In this document: positions 48,501 to 57,442 of the stretch, piece by piece | Layout of the letters: the number at the start of each line of letters is the position of its first letter | Position numbering within the stretch: the stretch's first letter is position 1 | The notes under the pieces: generated by a model | The model's database searches: none | What the model was told of the DNA's origin: nothing | Seen by the model: only the letters and a program-made list of their open reading frames with translations | DNA from: Paludibacter sp. 47-17 | Lineage (GTDB): Bacteria > Bacteroidota > Bacteroidia > Bacteroidales > Paludibacteraceae | Reading direction: 5' to 3' | Length of the DNA stretch: 64,000 nucleotides | Assembly (NCBI GenBank): GCA_001898935.1 | Contig: MKVT01000021.1 | Span: forward strand, 28,484-92,483 | Program-made: the position numbers and the translations under genes

Positions 48501-49412
48501 TTCGCCGTTGAGCGATTCTTTTATTCCTCCGTTATCTTGCTGACTTTCGCGGTATCGCTTGCCGTCTTCAAACAAAATCCCTGTCGAATCGGCTTTCCAG
48601 TAATCGCGGTTGTAAGCATTCAGGTGCCCCTGGTAAAAACCGAACCTGGGCATCAGCTGAGGATTGCCCGTGAGTTGATAAAAATCGTTGAGCAGGGCTA
48701 CAGCCCCCTCGTTCACCATCACAAACACGTCAAAATAATCGGTGTCGTGGGTAAGCTGCACCAACTCCTTATCCTTACTCCCAAAATCGTACGCTCCTTT
48801 TTTGAACGTGTAAAACATAATTCCATAGCCACGGGTACTCCAGTAAAAAGGAGTAGGCGAAGCCACTCCCCCGTCGGTCCACGAATTCTGATTTTCGATA
48901 GCGATCACTTTTCCTTTGTGCGAAAAACGGCCGTTCTGAACGCCACCTCCATAAAAATACTCATCGGCCGCCGTTTTTAACTGCCAGCTCACCGTTTTGG
49001 GTGTAAACTCAACCGGGGAATTGCTTTCCAGCACCTTCTTTCCACTCTTCCTGTTCACAATGGAAAAGGTAGCCGTACGGGCATTTACTTCAACTACAAT
49101 CGCCGAACTACCGATATGAATCCGATCGCCTACCTGCTCGTGGGTTATGCGTCCGGGATTTTTGCGCGGATTGTCCACCAGAATCTGAGCCGGCGGCGAA
49201 GCCTGCGGATCGCGCAGAATACCTCCATTGGGATCCTGAAAAATACGCACGATATTGGTTCCGTAAAAATCAAGCGTGATGCGCTGCTGGTTACTTAACT
49301 CGAGTTCAACCGCCGTAGGATTCAGCGTACTTACTTTGTTAACTGTCACTGCAAGTGAAGCTGTGAAGATCAAAACGTTAAAAAACAGCACGAGAAGCAA
49401 TTTGTTTTTCAT
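45600..49412 (-). CDS. GH31 glycosidase, possible alpha-N-acetylgalactosaminidase, with FN3, CBM32-like, dockerin and cohesin-like modules
   Basis: Exported retaining alpha-glycosidase of 1270 residues from the ATG at 49412; the reading frame continues three codons to a TTG. The GH31 barrel holds VLKTDVAWVGAGYSFG with nucleophile Asp404 and WSGDQTGGQWEY with acid/base Asp456. These motifs, and the Gly-rich YIGSGLSGNPNISSDMDGIFGG loop, resemble the gut GH31 branch shown to act on alpha-GalNAc (mucin core); the assignment is inferred. After the catalytic domains come a fibronectin type III domain (~843-925), an F5/8 type C domain (~930-1068), paired Ca-binding dockerin repeats (~1070-1128, GDINNDKRVDRND and GDLNANGLIDAYD) and a cohesin-like domain to the end. 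It has no T9SS tail. It is monocistronic, with a 517-bp divergent upstream region. Confidence 0.9.
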   Translation of the reverse strand: MKNKLLLVLFFNVLIFTASLAVTVNKVSTLNPTAVELELSNQQRITLDFYGTNIVRIFQDPNGGILRDPQASPPAQILVDNPRKNPGRITHEQVGDRIHIGSSAIVVEVNARTATFSIVNRKSGKKVLESNSPVEFTPKTVSWQLKTAADEYFYGGGVQNGRFSHKGKVIAIENQNSWTDGGVASPTPFYWSTRGYGIMFYTFKKGAYDFGSKDKELVQLTHDTDYFDVFVMVNEGAVALLNDFYQLTGNPQLMPRFGFYQGHLNAYNRDYWKADSTGILFEDGKRYRESQQDNGGIKESLNGELPGNYQFSARAVIDRYKAHDMPLGWLLPNDGYGAGYGQTETLDGNIANLKLLTDYAHRNGVEIGLWTQSDLHPRDSIGALLQRDIVKEVRDAGVRVLKTDVAWVGAGYSFGLNGVADVGRIMPYYGNDARPFIISLDGWAGTQRYAGIWSGDQTGGQWEYIRFHIPTYIGSGLSGNPNISSDMDGIFGGKNEAVNIRDFQWKTFTPTQLNMDGWGSNPKYPHILGEPAASINRHYLKLKAELMPYAYSIAHEAVDGMPMVRAMFLHYPNAYTLGRHTRYQFLYGPDFLVAPVYQNTKADAAGNDIRHGIYLPEGDWFDYFSGEKHAGNRILNDFDAPIWKLPVFVRAGAIIPMTYPHNNVSEIDTRLRMYELYPSGTNTFVEVDDDGRTQAYRNGAVVRTKIEAELDNKKNYRLTIHPAAGDFDGFTARKRTELKINLSRKPLRVDAWQGGKKLKLKEVASEEAFSAASNVWFYNPAPELNKFATKGSEFAKQSIRKNPQLWVKTAEADISREALVVRVKGLELQPANTYLQKAGALSAPRNAQVSDSNRTAYTLTPSWEEVANADYYELRFEGMLYSTIRGTELLFDDLQPETTYHFQLRAVNASGASGWTPITAVTKANPLEFAIQGIQATTSCRNQGGSGVANLFDFDEGNMWHTEWSNSNAVPFELVLDLKTVNQLDKFRYLPRTVGMNGLVYRGSVSYSKDKVNWTEAGDFQWERDHNAKEFTFTGKPTARYIRMKVERAVGGFGSGRELYVFKVPGTESYLPGDINNDKRVDRNDLVSYMNYTGLRRGDADFEYVSRGDLNANGLIDAYDISAVAIQLNGGAGRQQADSLAGDLQLKPDKRSYAAGEEVRITVTGKNLRAVNALSFALAYNAQDYEYVGIETKALSGMENLTYDRLHSNGQKSLYPTFVNIGEQEAVTGSADLVVIRLKARRAVSYQLQATDRILVDKDMNIRFAKSATN

Positions 49413-49939
49413 TCGAAACAAGAGATTTAATGATAAAAAAAGGATTTACAGGCATCCTCCCGGGAAATGCCATATCGGCTGCAAAGATCGTTATTTTTCC
49501 CCTAATTTCATAAACATTACAACTAAACTTTGCTCATATTTTAAAATATTTTATTTATCGGCGCAGAAAATTCAAAAATAGAGCTCCATTCAACGGCATA
49601 CCGGCCTGCAAACTACAACAATTCATCGCAGACCGACCGCACTGATACAAGCCGCAACAACCCGGATCGGACCAGTGCTGCCCGGTGTATTCACATTTTA
49701 TTCCAAAGTTAAAAAATTAATACCTTGATTTTTACGATATAAAGCATTGATTTTTAATTTGTTTTATTTATTTTCGCAGGGTCAAAACTGTAAAATCCGT
49801 AGATGCGAATTGTGTAGAATGGGTGTTTGATGTGATACCAGTAGTGGCCTGCTGACCAACTACTCTCTCTCGTTTTGTTGTTTCAATAACAATCTATCCG
49901 GTTTGTAGAAAATATACTTCACTGTAACCTTCTTGTTGA
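49413..49939 (+). promoter_or_regulatory. Divergent intergenic region between the GH31 gene and the large T9SS gene
   Basis: No gene seen in 527 bases. On the minus strand GATCTTTG (49489-49482), one base off TAnnTTTG, could serve the GH31 gene. Between it and the start lies an inverted repeat GGCAT/ATGCC around CCTCCCGGGAAA (49451-49471). For the rightward gene only partial boxes are visible (TTAATTTG near 49755, TACCTTGA near 49722). The rest is AT-rich with no repeat I can define. Confidence 0.4.
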
Positions 49940-52900
49940 ATGATTATTGATGCAACGATATTCCGATGTCCATCTGTTCTCAAAGGGTATGTATTATTCC
50001 TGTTTGCCCTTGTGCTATGCACCGAAAATGCCGGAGCCATAGATTACTACCAACGACAATCGGGAGCCTGGAATAATCCCACCACCTGGACAACCGAGCC
50101 CACCTGGAATAGTTCGTTTAATGCAGGCACATACCCTCAGGCAGGCGATAACGTGCATTTTGCCAACAATGGGAACACGGCTACTATTACGCTCACCGAA
50201 GATACGGAATGTAATAATCTGCACTTCGACAATTCGAGTGCGCTCAGCGTAATTGCCCTGGGCGATTTCGACCTTACCGTTCATGGAGCCTGGACTACCA
50301 ACTGGGCAACTCAAACAACCATCTCGCAGGGGAGTGGATATCTTCAGGTCAACGGCGGCATTGGTACGATAGCGCCGGGCTTCAATGTATCGCAAACCAT
50401 TCACAACCTGCGAGTCGGATCAGCATCGTTCAGCTATGGAGGCAATCTACAATATTCCCTTACGGTCACTTCCTATTACGACCACAATTGCTTCACTTCT
50501 ACCATCCCAACCGGAATCAACCATTCGTCGGCCACAAAAATAAATGCGACTCCGTGTACTCCTACGCTTTCGGCAACAGCGCTCGGTGATTTCGGCACTA
50601 CCTGTACCGGGAATACCGTAGGGCCCGAATCATTCACCCTATCGGGTCTGTCGCTGACCTCGGCCAATATAACTGTTTCGTCATTGACTTCGTTCAGCTT
50701 TTCAACCACCGAAAACGGAACCTATAGCAGTTCACTATCGCTTGCTCATGCAGCCGGGAATTATTCTCAGGTTATTTATGTTAAATTTGCCCCGTACGAT
50801 CCTATCAGCTACAACGGTAATATTGTAGTCGGAGGTGGAGGAGCCTCCGCTATAAATGTAGCAGCATCGGGCAGCGGATCGGCTTCGGTACTTCCGATCG
50901 TCACCTCACCGGCAGCACTCGATATTCTAACGACTACAGCCAGCCTGGGGGGAACGATCGAGGTGGATGGCTGTGCCACCCAATCGGTAACCGAGCGAGG
51001 AATTTATTATAGCACGATCAATGGTTTTGCCGATGGAACAGGCACAAAAGTATCGGAAACAGGGACGTTTGGAACAGGCAATTTTTCGGTGAATGTTACC
51101 GGCCTTACTCCCAATACGACCTACTATTTTAAAGCTTTTGCCACCAATAGCAGCGGCACCAGTTACTCGACACAAGGCACCTTCAACAATACGCCATTTA
51201 CGTATTATTCGATCCGATCGGGCAACTGGACCGATTCGAATACATGGCTGACAGATCACTGCGGAGGATATATCAATCAAGGGTCCTATCCCCGGACGGG
51301 CGACAATGTGATCATTTGTCTGGCACATAGTATAACCGTCGACGCAGAAAATTTATCGTGTAAAAATTTAGACATGACTGCATACCTGAGTCAGCTGGTA
51401 CTCAATCATGACCTGACCGTCAACGGAGAGGTGCTGATGGATCGCCAGTCCTTTATCACTGCAGGCATTCACAATTTAACCATCAAAGGGAATCTGACCC
51501 ACACTATGGTGGAAAACTGGAATACCCGGATCGAATACAGCTCAGGGAATATTTCAATAGGCGGTAATATTTCACTTGCTCCGAACGGAATTCCGCCGTT
51601 GAACTGCACCGGCACCGGCTGGTTGATCCTCGACGGGACTTCCCAGACTTTTTCGGTATCCAATGCTGCTTTGACGGTGCCCAGGCTCCGGCAACCAACG
51701 AATAGCTTCACAAAAACGGGCAATGCAGGTCTCACCATTTCCGCCACCTTCGACCGCAATTGCGGGAATGCACCCAATGTATCGGGAGGTTCGTTCAGCG
51801 TTAGCGGCACAACGATCAACGCAATATGTTACCCCGACAAACATTTCCGATCGGTGCAATCGGGCCATTGGAATTCGACAGCTACCTGGCAACAGTCGAC
51901 CGACGAAATCAACTGGTCGGCTGCAACTAGTTTCCCCATCATTACCGACGGCTCGGTGCTGATACAAGGTGGCCATTCAGTGACCCTTACAGCCGATGCC
52001 GGAGCCAGTACGCTGACGGTGGACGGAACCTTAAACCTGAGTACTTATCTGTTGAGCGGATCAACTACCTTAACACTCAATCCGGGGGCATCGATACAAA
52101 TAAACGGGGAAGCCAACTTCCCCGACGGCTTTACAACCGTCAATCTGAACACAGGCAGTACGGTCGAATACCTAAGCACCAACGATCAAACAGTAGCACC
52201 AATCAGTTACAGCAATTTATCGCTGTCGGGAGCAGGCGTCAAAACTACTGCCGGCGTAACCGTTACCGGCATACTCTCGATACAGGATTCCATTTCAACG
52301 TCGGGCATCATCGTCCCCAATGTGGCAAGTACCGTTATTCATTATAAAGGGCCAACCCTGCAATCCATATCCGATGGTTTCATACTGGGCAACAAAATAT
52401 ACGGCATGATGGTGGATTCTACGGCCAAAATCATTGTCAATAGTCATTTCACATTAAACGATCAACTTACCATTCATCCGGGAGGATCGGTAATAATTGA
52501 CCCCCGCAAGACACTGGTGGTGCTTGACAAAATCAACAATCTGGCCGGAGCTTCGGCGTTGGTGGTGAAAGCCGGCGAAACAGTGGCCAACGGGTCGTTG
52601 ATCTTTTACAACGACCAAAACAGTCCCGTACAGGCAACCGTCGAATTTTATTCAAAAGCCAGTTTCGATCTTTCCCGCGATCCCGGCAACCGGTTTTGCT
52701 GGCAGTTTTTTGGCATTCCCTTCCGCACGGTTAGGGCCGGACCTACGTTCAACGATGCCTATGTGCGAAAGAAAATTGAGTCGGGAACAACCTCGGCCAA
52801 CCATTGGGAAGAACTTACCGGCAGCTCGGTGCTTACTTCGTTTACCGGCTACCAGATCAGCCAGGCAAATCCCAAAACCTACAGCATACAAGGAACACTC

Positions 52901-53977
52901 GAAAACAGCGACTTTACTTCCGGCCAGCTCGCCAAAACAACATCGGCCCTGTATCCCGGCCAGCACCTGTTTGCAAATCCCTACACGGCTTCTATCGATA
53001 TCCGTGCAATTGAATTCGGAAGCGATGTTGAAGAAACAGTGTATATGTACAATACCGGTACCTTTTTGCAATGGGATTCAATCGATGCGGGTTCGTTTGG
53101 CAGCGAAGCCGGTCAATATATAGCTGTACCAAAAAATTCCGCCGGAAACGCCGGCCTGCCTCGCCATGTCCCGTCGATGGGCTCCATGTTATTCTCGATA
53201 TTCGATTCGCTGCCCGGCTCGTCGGCCAATTCCTATGTTAATATTGCGTACAGCTCGGTGATGCCCAATGAAGCTCCTTTGCGGACGCCTGCACTATCGA
53301 CACGAGAAAACGTCAATATTGTTGCAACCATCATCGAAGTACGCGGAAAACTTGCCGGCGATAAAATGTGGTTGTTCCGCAACAAAGCGGCTTCCCGTAA
53401 CTTCGACAACGGGTATGATGGATATAAATTAATCGGTCCGGCATTAAATCCGCAAATATTCGCAGTCGAAAACGATGGGAGTTATCAAATCAATACGGTA
53501 CCTACTTTTCACCAAACCAAACTGGCTTTTCAGGCAGGGCAGGACACCGAATACACGATGACCTTCACCCACGACAACCTGGGGATTCACTATGCACGAT
53601 TGTATCTGCACGACAGGGTCACCAACACGATAACCGATGTAACCGCCAGTGGCAGCACATACCGGTTCTCGGCTCCATCGACTCCACAACCGGTGCAACG
53701 GTTCGCGCTTCTTACCGAAGAGCAAAACCAAGCACTTCCTGATTCACGAGCCGCCGGCTTCCTGCTGCTGAACAGCGAATCGGGTGTGTTTGTCAAAAAC
53801 CTTACCGACGAACCGGCAACCGTCCTGCTTTTCGACCTCTCGGGAAGGCTGATTTCCCGCTCTGTCCTGCAAGCCGGCGCATTAAACCGGCTGGTTACCG
53901 ATCAACACCAGATGTATGTTGTCAGAATCAACAGCAACAACTACGCGGTAACCCGCCAAATTAAAGCAAGTTATTGA
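49940..53977 (+). CDS. Very large secreted T9SS protein with three G8-like repeats
   Basis: Predicted surface protein of 1345 residues; function unknown. The signal peptide (~15-33, VLFLFALVLCTENAGA) is followed by three copies of a motif of the form SG-x-W-x4-TW plus GDNV-x-I: YYQRQSGAWNNPTTW (~36), YYSIRSGNWTDSNTW (~422) and HFRSVQSGHWNSTATW (~636). Each opens a beta-rich stretch such as TVDGTLNLSTYLLSG, resembling G8 or autotransporter-like helices. An FN3-like domain (~315-410, VTGLTPNTTYYFKAFATN) lies between the first two. The C-terminal third contains a Bacteroidota surface-protein beta domain and a T9SS tail (LFDLSGRLISRSVL; final RQIKASY). It stands alone between a glycosidase and a receiver gene and may be an adhesin or matrix protein. 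Confidence 0.85.
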   Translation: MIIDATIFRCPSVLKGYVLFLFALVLCTENAGAIDYYQRQSGAWNNPTTWTTEPTWNSSFNAGTYPQAGDNVHFANNGNTATITLTEDTECNNLHFDNSSALSVIALGDFDLTVHGAWTTNWATQTTISQGSGYLQVNGGIGTIAPGFNVSQTIHNLRVGSASFSYGGNLQYSLTVTSYYDHNCFTSTIPTGINHSSATKINATPCTPTLSATALGDFGTTCTGNTVGPESFTLSGLSLTSANITVSSLTSFSFSTTENGTYSSSLSLAHAAGNYSQVIYVKFAPYDPISYNGNIVVGGGGASAINVAASGSGSASVLPIVTSPAALDILTTTASLGGTIEVDGCATQSVTERGIYYSTINGFADGTGTKVSETGTFGTGNFSVNVTGLTPNTTYYFKAFATNSSGTSYSTQGTFNNTPFTYYSIRSGNWTDSNTWLTDHCGGYINQGSYPRTGDNVIICLAHSITVDAENLSCKNLDMTAYLSQLVLNHDLTVNGEVLMDRQSFITAGIHNLTIKGNLTHTMVENWNTRIEYSSGNISIGGNISLAPNGIPPLNCTGTGWLILDGTSQTFSVSNAALTVPRLRQPTNSFTKTGNAGLTISATFDRNCGNAPNVSGGSFSVSGTTINAICYPDKHFRSVQSGHWNSTATWQQSTDEINWSAATSFPIITDGSVLIQGGHSVTLTADAGASTLTVDGTLNLSTYLLSGSTTLTLNPGASIQINGEANFPDGFTTVNLNTGSTVEYLSTNDQTVAPISYSNLSLSGAGVKTTAGVTVTGILSIQDSISTSGIIVPNVASTVIHYKGPTLQSISDGFILGNKIYGMMVDSTAKIIVNSHFTLNDQLTIHPGGSVIIDPRKTLVVLDKINNLAGASALVVKAGETVANGSLIFYNDQNSPVQATVEFYSKASFDLSRDPGNRFCWQFFGIPFRTVRAGPTFNDAYVRKKIESGTTSANHWEELTGSSVLTSFTGYQISQANPKTYSIQGTLENSDFTSGQLAKTTSALYPGQHLFANPYTASIDIRAIEFGSDVEETVYMYNTGTFLQWDSIDAGSFGSEAGQYIAVPKNSAGNAGLPRHVPSMGSMLFSIFDSLPGSSANSYVNIAYSSVMPNEAPLRTPALSTRENVNIVATIIEVRGKLAGDKMWLFRNKAASRNFDNGYDGYKLIGPALNPQIFAVENDGSYQINTVPTFHQTKLAFQAGQDTEYTMTFTHDNLGIHYARLYLHDRVTNTITDVTASGSTYRFSAPSTPQPVQRFALLTEEQNQALPDSRAAGFLLLNSESGVFVKNLTDEPATVLLFDLSGRLISRSVLQAGALNRLVTDQHQMYVVRINSNNYAVTRQIKASY

Positions 53978-54003
53978 TTCAAAGCGATCCTCAGAAGAAA
54001 TAC

Positions 54004-54393
54004 TTACTGGAGATAGGTTTTCAACATGAGCGACAGTTGCTCCTTTTGAATGGGTTTGGTAAAAAAATCATCGCAACCATACTCGAAGGCTTTTCTACGA
54101 TCGGCGTCGGTAGCATAAGCTGTTTGAACAATTACCGGCAATTCGGGATGATTCGACTTGATCAGCCGGGTAGCTTCGTAGCCATCCATAACCGGCATCT
54201 TGATATCCATCAGAACAAGATCCACCGGATGAGAGGCGCAAAAATCGACAGCCACCTTACCGTTAACAGCACGATGAATGGAATACGATACCGTGGCTAC
54301 GTTTTTAAACAACAATTCCAGTATCATATAATTGATGTCTTCATCTTCGGCAATCAATACTGTATAAGCCGGTTTTGTATGATCGATATGCAT
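54004..54393 (-). CDS. Stand-alone response regulator receiver domain (CheY-like)
   Basis: A 129-residue single receiver domain with no output domain. The acidic pocket is AEDED (Glu16, Asp17), the phosphoacceptor is Asp63 in LVLMDIKMPVMDG, the switch Thr is in VIVQTAYA (Thr91), and Lys113 lies in FFTKPIQ. It probably passes phosphate to or from a histidine kinase elsewhere, since no partner is adjacent. A TATTTTTG promoter box lies about 93 nt upstream. It converges with the T9SS gene 26 bp away. Confidence 0.93.
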   Translation of the reverse strand: MHIDHTKPAYTVLIAEDEDINYMILELLFKNVATVSYSIHRAVNGKVAVDFCASHPVDLVLMDIKMPVMDGYEATRLIKSNHPELPVIVQTAYATDADRRKAFEYGCDDFFTKPIQKEQLSLMLKTYLQ

Positions 54394-54702
54394 AGCCTTC
54401 GATAATAATTTGGTAACAATTTGAAGTTAAAAATCAACAATGGTATAGATGACAGTTAAAATTCACATTTATTCAACTACATTTGCCAAAAATACACTAT
54501 TTTTTAATTTCTACCAATAGATAACCCCGGTAATTAAAAAATAAACCTCATCCGCCCGGCAGTACCCGGGACAGACTGTTGTCGTCCGCATAAAACCGCC
54601 TGCTTGTCATCTTACTCCCAACCGGGATAAAACTTGTTGAAGTGTGGCTTTTTGAAACTCTTTGTCGACCGAATACAATCTTGTTTATATGTTGCTTCGA
54701 AA
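54394..54702 (-). promoter_or_regulatory. Intergenic region with the receiver-gene promoter
   Basis: 309 bases without a gene. On the minus strand TATTTTTG (54494-54487) is a perfect -7 box with ATTG at 20-nt spacing (54518-54515), serving the receiver gene. The part nearer DUF2007 holds no clear terminator; only a short CCGGGTACTGCCGG-type partial palindrome (about 54557-54570) was seen. Confidence 0.5.
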
Positions 54703-54918
54703 CTAACGATTCGATTCAAATTCTTCTACAATCTTCCGGGCTTGCTCCACAACTTCATCGGAAATCATTAAACGAACTCCTGCACCAGGCGACCATACCG
54801 CACTCCGCGTACCGATAATTTCGTCTTTCAAAAACGACTCGATCCCTTCATTCTCCAATAAATGCTGAAGCATCTGGCATTCAAATAAATTTCCGTTGTA
54901 TACTTCGATGAGTTTCAT
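54703..54918 (-). CDS. DUF2007 family small protein
   Basis: A 71-residue cytoplasmic protein matching the DUF2007 (putative signal-transducing) pattern: IEVYNGNLFECQMLQHLLENEGI at the N-terminus and GVRLMISDEVVEQARKIVEEF at the C-terminus. This ferredoxin-like fold resembles PII-type modules, but no biochemical function is established. It starts 24 bp after the CDF-like transporter gene stops and is probably the last gene of a GH43-transporter-DUF2007 operon. Confidence 0.85.
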   Translation of the reverse strand: MKLIEVYNGNLFECQMLQHLLENEGIESFLKDEIIGTRSAVWSPGAGVRLMISDEVVEQARKIVEEFESNR

Positions 54919-54942
54919 GGCCTGAATAGTTAGTCGATTGAT

Positions 54943-55731
54943 TTACGTTGATAATCGATAAATTCTAAACGCTCCCCTTCCTACCAGTAAAAACACAAGG
55001 ATTCCTACTATCAGATCGGGGTAACCCGAACCGGTCAAATAAACCAATACCCCGGCCACAACGACTCCCAGATTGGCAATCACATCGTTACTGGTAAATA
55101 TCATACTGGCCTGCATATGTACTTCCTTATTGTTACTTTTTTGCAAAAGCAACAAGGTAACAGCATTGGCAATCAAGGCCGAAAACGACACAATGATCAT
55201 CGTTTGAAAATCGGGCCCCGATGCTGTGCCGAAAAATCGCCGGAATACTTCTGCTATTCCTGCAACTGCCAGCACCAATTGAACAACTCCTGCAACACGG
55301 GCCGTACGTTTTTGCATTACTACCGAACTGCCTGCTACCAACAAGGCCATTCCGTATACCAAACTATCGGCCAGCATATCCAAACTGTCGGCTATCAGCC
55401 CCATCGAACCTGAAAAAACACCCAACACAAGTTCGAGCACAAAGAAAACAAAATTAATGACAAGAACCTGTACCAATAGTTTCCGATCGGTACCAACTGC
55501 GCTCACCTCCTTCACCGTCTCCTCTGTTTCCAGTAGCGACGCCCCCAGATCGAGCTCTTCCAGCTTCTGAAGTATCGTTTCCGGCGCAGTATCGTGATAT
55601 ACCGTCAGCTTGCGGTTGGGAATGTCAAATTCAAGAAAATGTATACCCTGAATCAGGCTCAATTTCATACGGACCATTTGTTCTTCGGAGGAACAATCCA
55701 TCCTGGCGATGATATAGCTTGTAGTTGTCAT
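54943..55731 (-). CDS. CDF-like cation transporter with N-terminal HMA-like domain
   Basis: Inner-membrane protein of 262 residues. The first ~75 residues (YIIARMDCSSEEQMVRMKL, one Cys) resemble a degenerate heavy-metal-associated domain. The rest has about six hydrophobic segments in a cation-diffusion-facilitator layout: SGSMGLIADSLDMLADSLVYG for TM2 and MIFTSNDVIANLGVVVAGV for TM5. The classical HxxxD pairs are replaced by D-x-x-D-x-x-x-D and N-D-x-x-x-N, and the usual C-terminal cytoplasmic domain is missing. Metal specificity is therefore unclear. Its ATG overlaps the GH43 stop (ATGA), so translation is likely coupled, an odd pairing with a glycosidase. Confidence 0.8.
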   Translation of the reverse strand: MTTTSYIIARMDCSSEEQMVRMKLSLIQGIHFLEFDIPNRKLTVYHDTAPETILQKLEELDLGASLLETEETVKEVSAVGTDRKLLVQVLVINFVFFVLELVLGVFSGSMGLIADSLDMLADSLVYGMALLVAGSSVVMQKRTARVAGVVQLVLAVAGIAEVFRRFFGTASGPDFQTMIIVSFSALIANAVTLLLLQKSNNKEVHMQASMIFTSNDVIANLGVVVAGVLVYLTGSGYPDLIVGILVFLLVGRGAFRIYRLST

Positions 55732-57335
55732 AAGTCTGCTGCAGAATAATAAAACCAGTCGAAACCGGCAATCGATTCGGAGGCTTTTCCGTTCGAAGTG
55801 GCATAAATTCCTATACCCGGACCGTTGAACAAGGCATTACCCTGTAGATCGGCCAATACCACCATACTCTCCACTTCTCCAATGCCCTTCAACTCACAGA
55901 GCGACTCACCGTAACTAAACCGGACTTCCAGATCCTTCACTTCCACCTGCAGATACACCTCGTGCGGACGGTAGGCAACTCTTGCTACTTCTTGTTTCTT
56001 ACCCTTAAACGATCGATACAACACCAGGGCATCCTTTTCTTTGAGCAAATTATAATAATTTTCGTTGGTCCGGTAAAGAGTCAGCCCTGCCTGTTCGTCG
56101 GCATGCCGGGTCGAAAATGCCAGTTTTGTCTGCGCCTTAAAACGATGGTGTTCCACGCGCCGGAACAATACCGACGAGTGCGTCAGACTATCCATCACCT
56201 CCCGGCGCAATTTCAACTTCACAGTACCCGCTTCAAGTGTATAAAACAACTCGCAGGGCGTACGGTTAGTATACCAGTTGAGCGGCAATTGATCAGCTTC
56301 GAACTCTTCTTTATCGGGAACGTTTTCCACCGGAGTCCAGGGCAGATCGGGCCGCTTCTGCCCGGTCTGCACCTTCCCTGTTCCTGCATTAAATACCGGC
56401 GTACGCCCTTCGAAGCTTACTTTTGCCAGGAAGGTTTCACGCCCCAGGGTCGTGTACGACGAAAGCACCCGTTTCCCCAGCATCACGCACCACCATTCTC
56501 CGTTCTGCGTCTGTACCAGGTCGCCATGACCGATAGCCTGGATCGGATACTCTTGTCCCAGATGCCGGTGTGTCAGCACCGGGTTGATATAATCGGCTTG
56601 GTAAGGACCGTTCACCGAATCGCTATGATGAGCGGTCATCGCATGATACATCTCGGTGCCTCCTTCCGAAATCAGCAACAGGTACTTGCCATCTACTTTA
56701 TACAGATGCGGCCCTTCGGAGTAAGAAGCATTATTGGCATGTCCATAGGTCAGGATATGTCGCTCGCCTACCAGCTTTTGCTGCGTTAAATCGAGCTTTT
56801 GATTAAAGATCATCCCCTGGTTTGGCCATGCCGGCGGTTCCACTCCCGCCACTCCCGTATAATAACAGGTCCCATCGTCGTCCCACATCAACGAAGGATC
56901 GATCCCCGGAGCATCCGTCAACCATACCGGATCCGACCAGGGCCCGGCCGGATGAGTGGCGGTTATATAAAAATTCATTCCACATCCTACGCAGGTATTT
57001 ACGATATAAAACAACCCATCGTGATACCGGATAGTAGGCGCAAACAATCCAAGCATATCGGGCAAGCCTTCAAAGCTTAGCTGGTCGCTACGATCGATGG
57101 CATGACCAATCAGTTTCCAGTTTACTAAATCCTTACTATGATAAACCGGCAGACCGGGAAACCACACAAAGGAGGAATTCACCAGGTAATAATCGTCGCC
57201 AACCCTGCAAATCGACGGATCGGGATGATAACCGGGCAGTATAGGGTTGGAAAAAGTTGCCGGCGCTTCCTGAGCCGGTGCCACGAGCACAAGCAGTAAA
57301 CCAACAACGAGGACCAAATTTCGAGATGTACTCAT
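55728..57335 (-). CDS. GH43 family glycosidase with C-terminal beta-sandwich
   Basis: Exported enzyme of 535 residues (signal peptide to about PAQ-E). Five-bladed GH43 propeller motifs: NPILPGYHPDPSICRVGDDYY with base Asp39, GIDPSLMWDDDG with the pKa-modulating Asp, and YSEGPHLYKVDGKYYL-like SEGPHLYK with the acid Glu. A concanavalin-like domain typical of large GH43 enzymes (DUF1349/GH43_C2-like) fills ~340-535. Members act as beta-xylosidases or alpha-L-arabinofuranosidases on plant arabinoxylan, and a few on other linkages. This target differs from the host-glycan theme of the first half of the window. The 3' end overlaps the CDF-like gene by 4 bp. Confidence 0.9.
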   Translation of the reverse strand: MSTSRNLVLVVGLLLVLVAPAQEAPATFSNPILPGYHPDPSICRVGDDYYLVNSSFVWFPGLPVYHSKDLVNWKLIGHAIDRSDQLSFEGLPDMLGLFAPTIRYHDGLFYIVNTCVGCGMNFYITATHPAGPWSDPVWLTDAPGIDPSLMWDDDGTCYYTGVAGVEPPAWPNQGMIFNQKLDLTQQKLVGERHILTYGHANNASYSEGPHLYKVDGKYLLLISEGGTEMYHAMTAHHSDSVNGPYQADYINPVLTHRHLGQEYPIQAIGHGDLVQTQNGEWWCVMLGKRVLSSYTTLGRETFLAKVSFEGRTPVFNAGTGKVQTGQKRPDLPWTPVENVPDKEEFEADQLPLNWYTNRTPCELFYTLEAGTVKLKLRREVMDSLTHSSVLFRRVEHHRFKAQTKLAFSTRHADEQAGLTLYRTNENYYNLLKEKDALVLYRSFKGKKQEVARVAYRPHEVYLQVEVKDLEVRFSYGESLCELKGIGEVESMVVLADLQGNALFNGPGIGIYATSNGKASESIAGFDWFYYSAADL

Positions 57336-57442
57336 AGGGCATTGTTACTTCAACCTGAAACCCGGACGGCACTCCTGCTATCGACTGTGTCGTGCGCGGA
57401 CTAGCATATTAATATAGTGGATGTTCTTCAAGGGTAAACGAC

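Noticed and set aside
49422..49939. A CRISPR array or repeat cluster in the longest gap
   Set aside because: No repeat unit recurs; the stretch is AT-rich promoter-like sequence.
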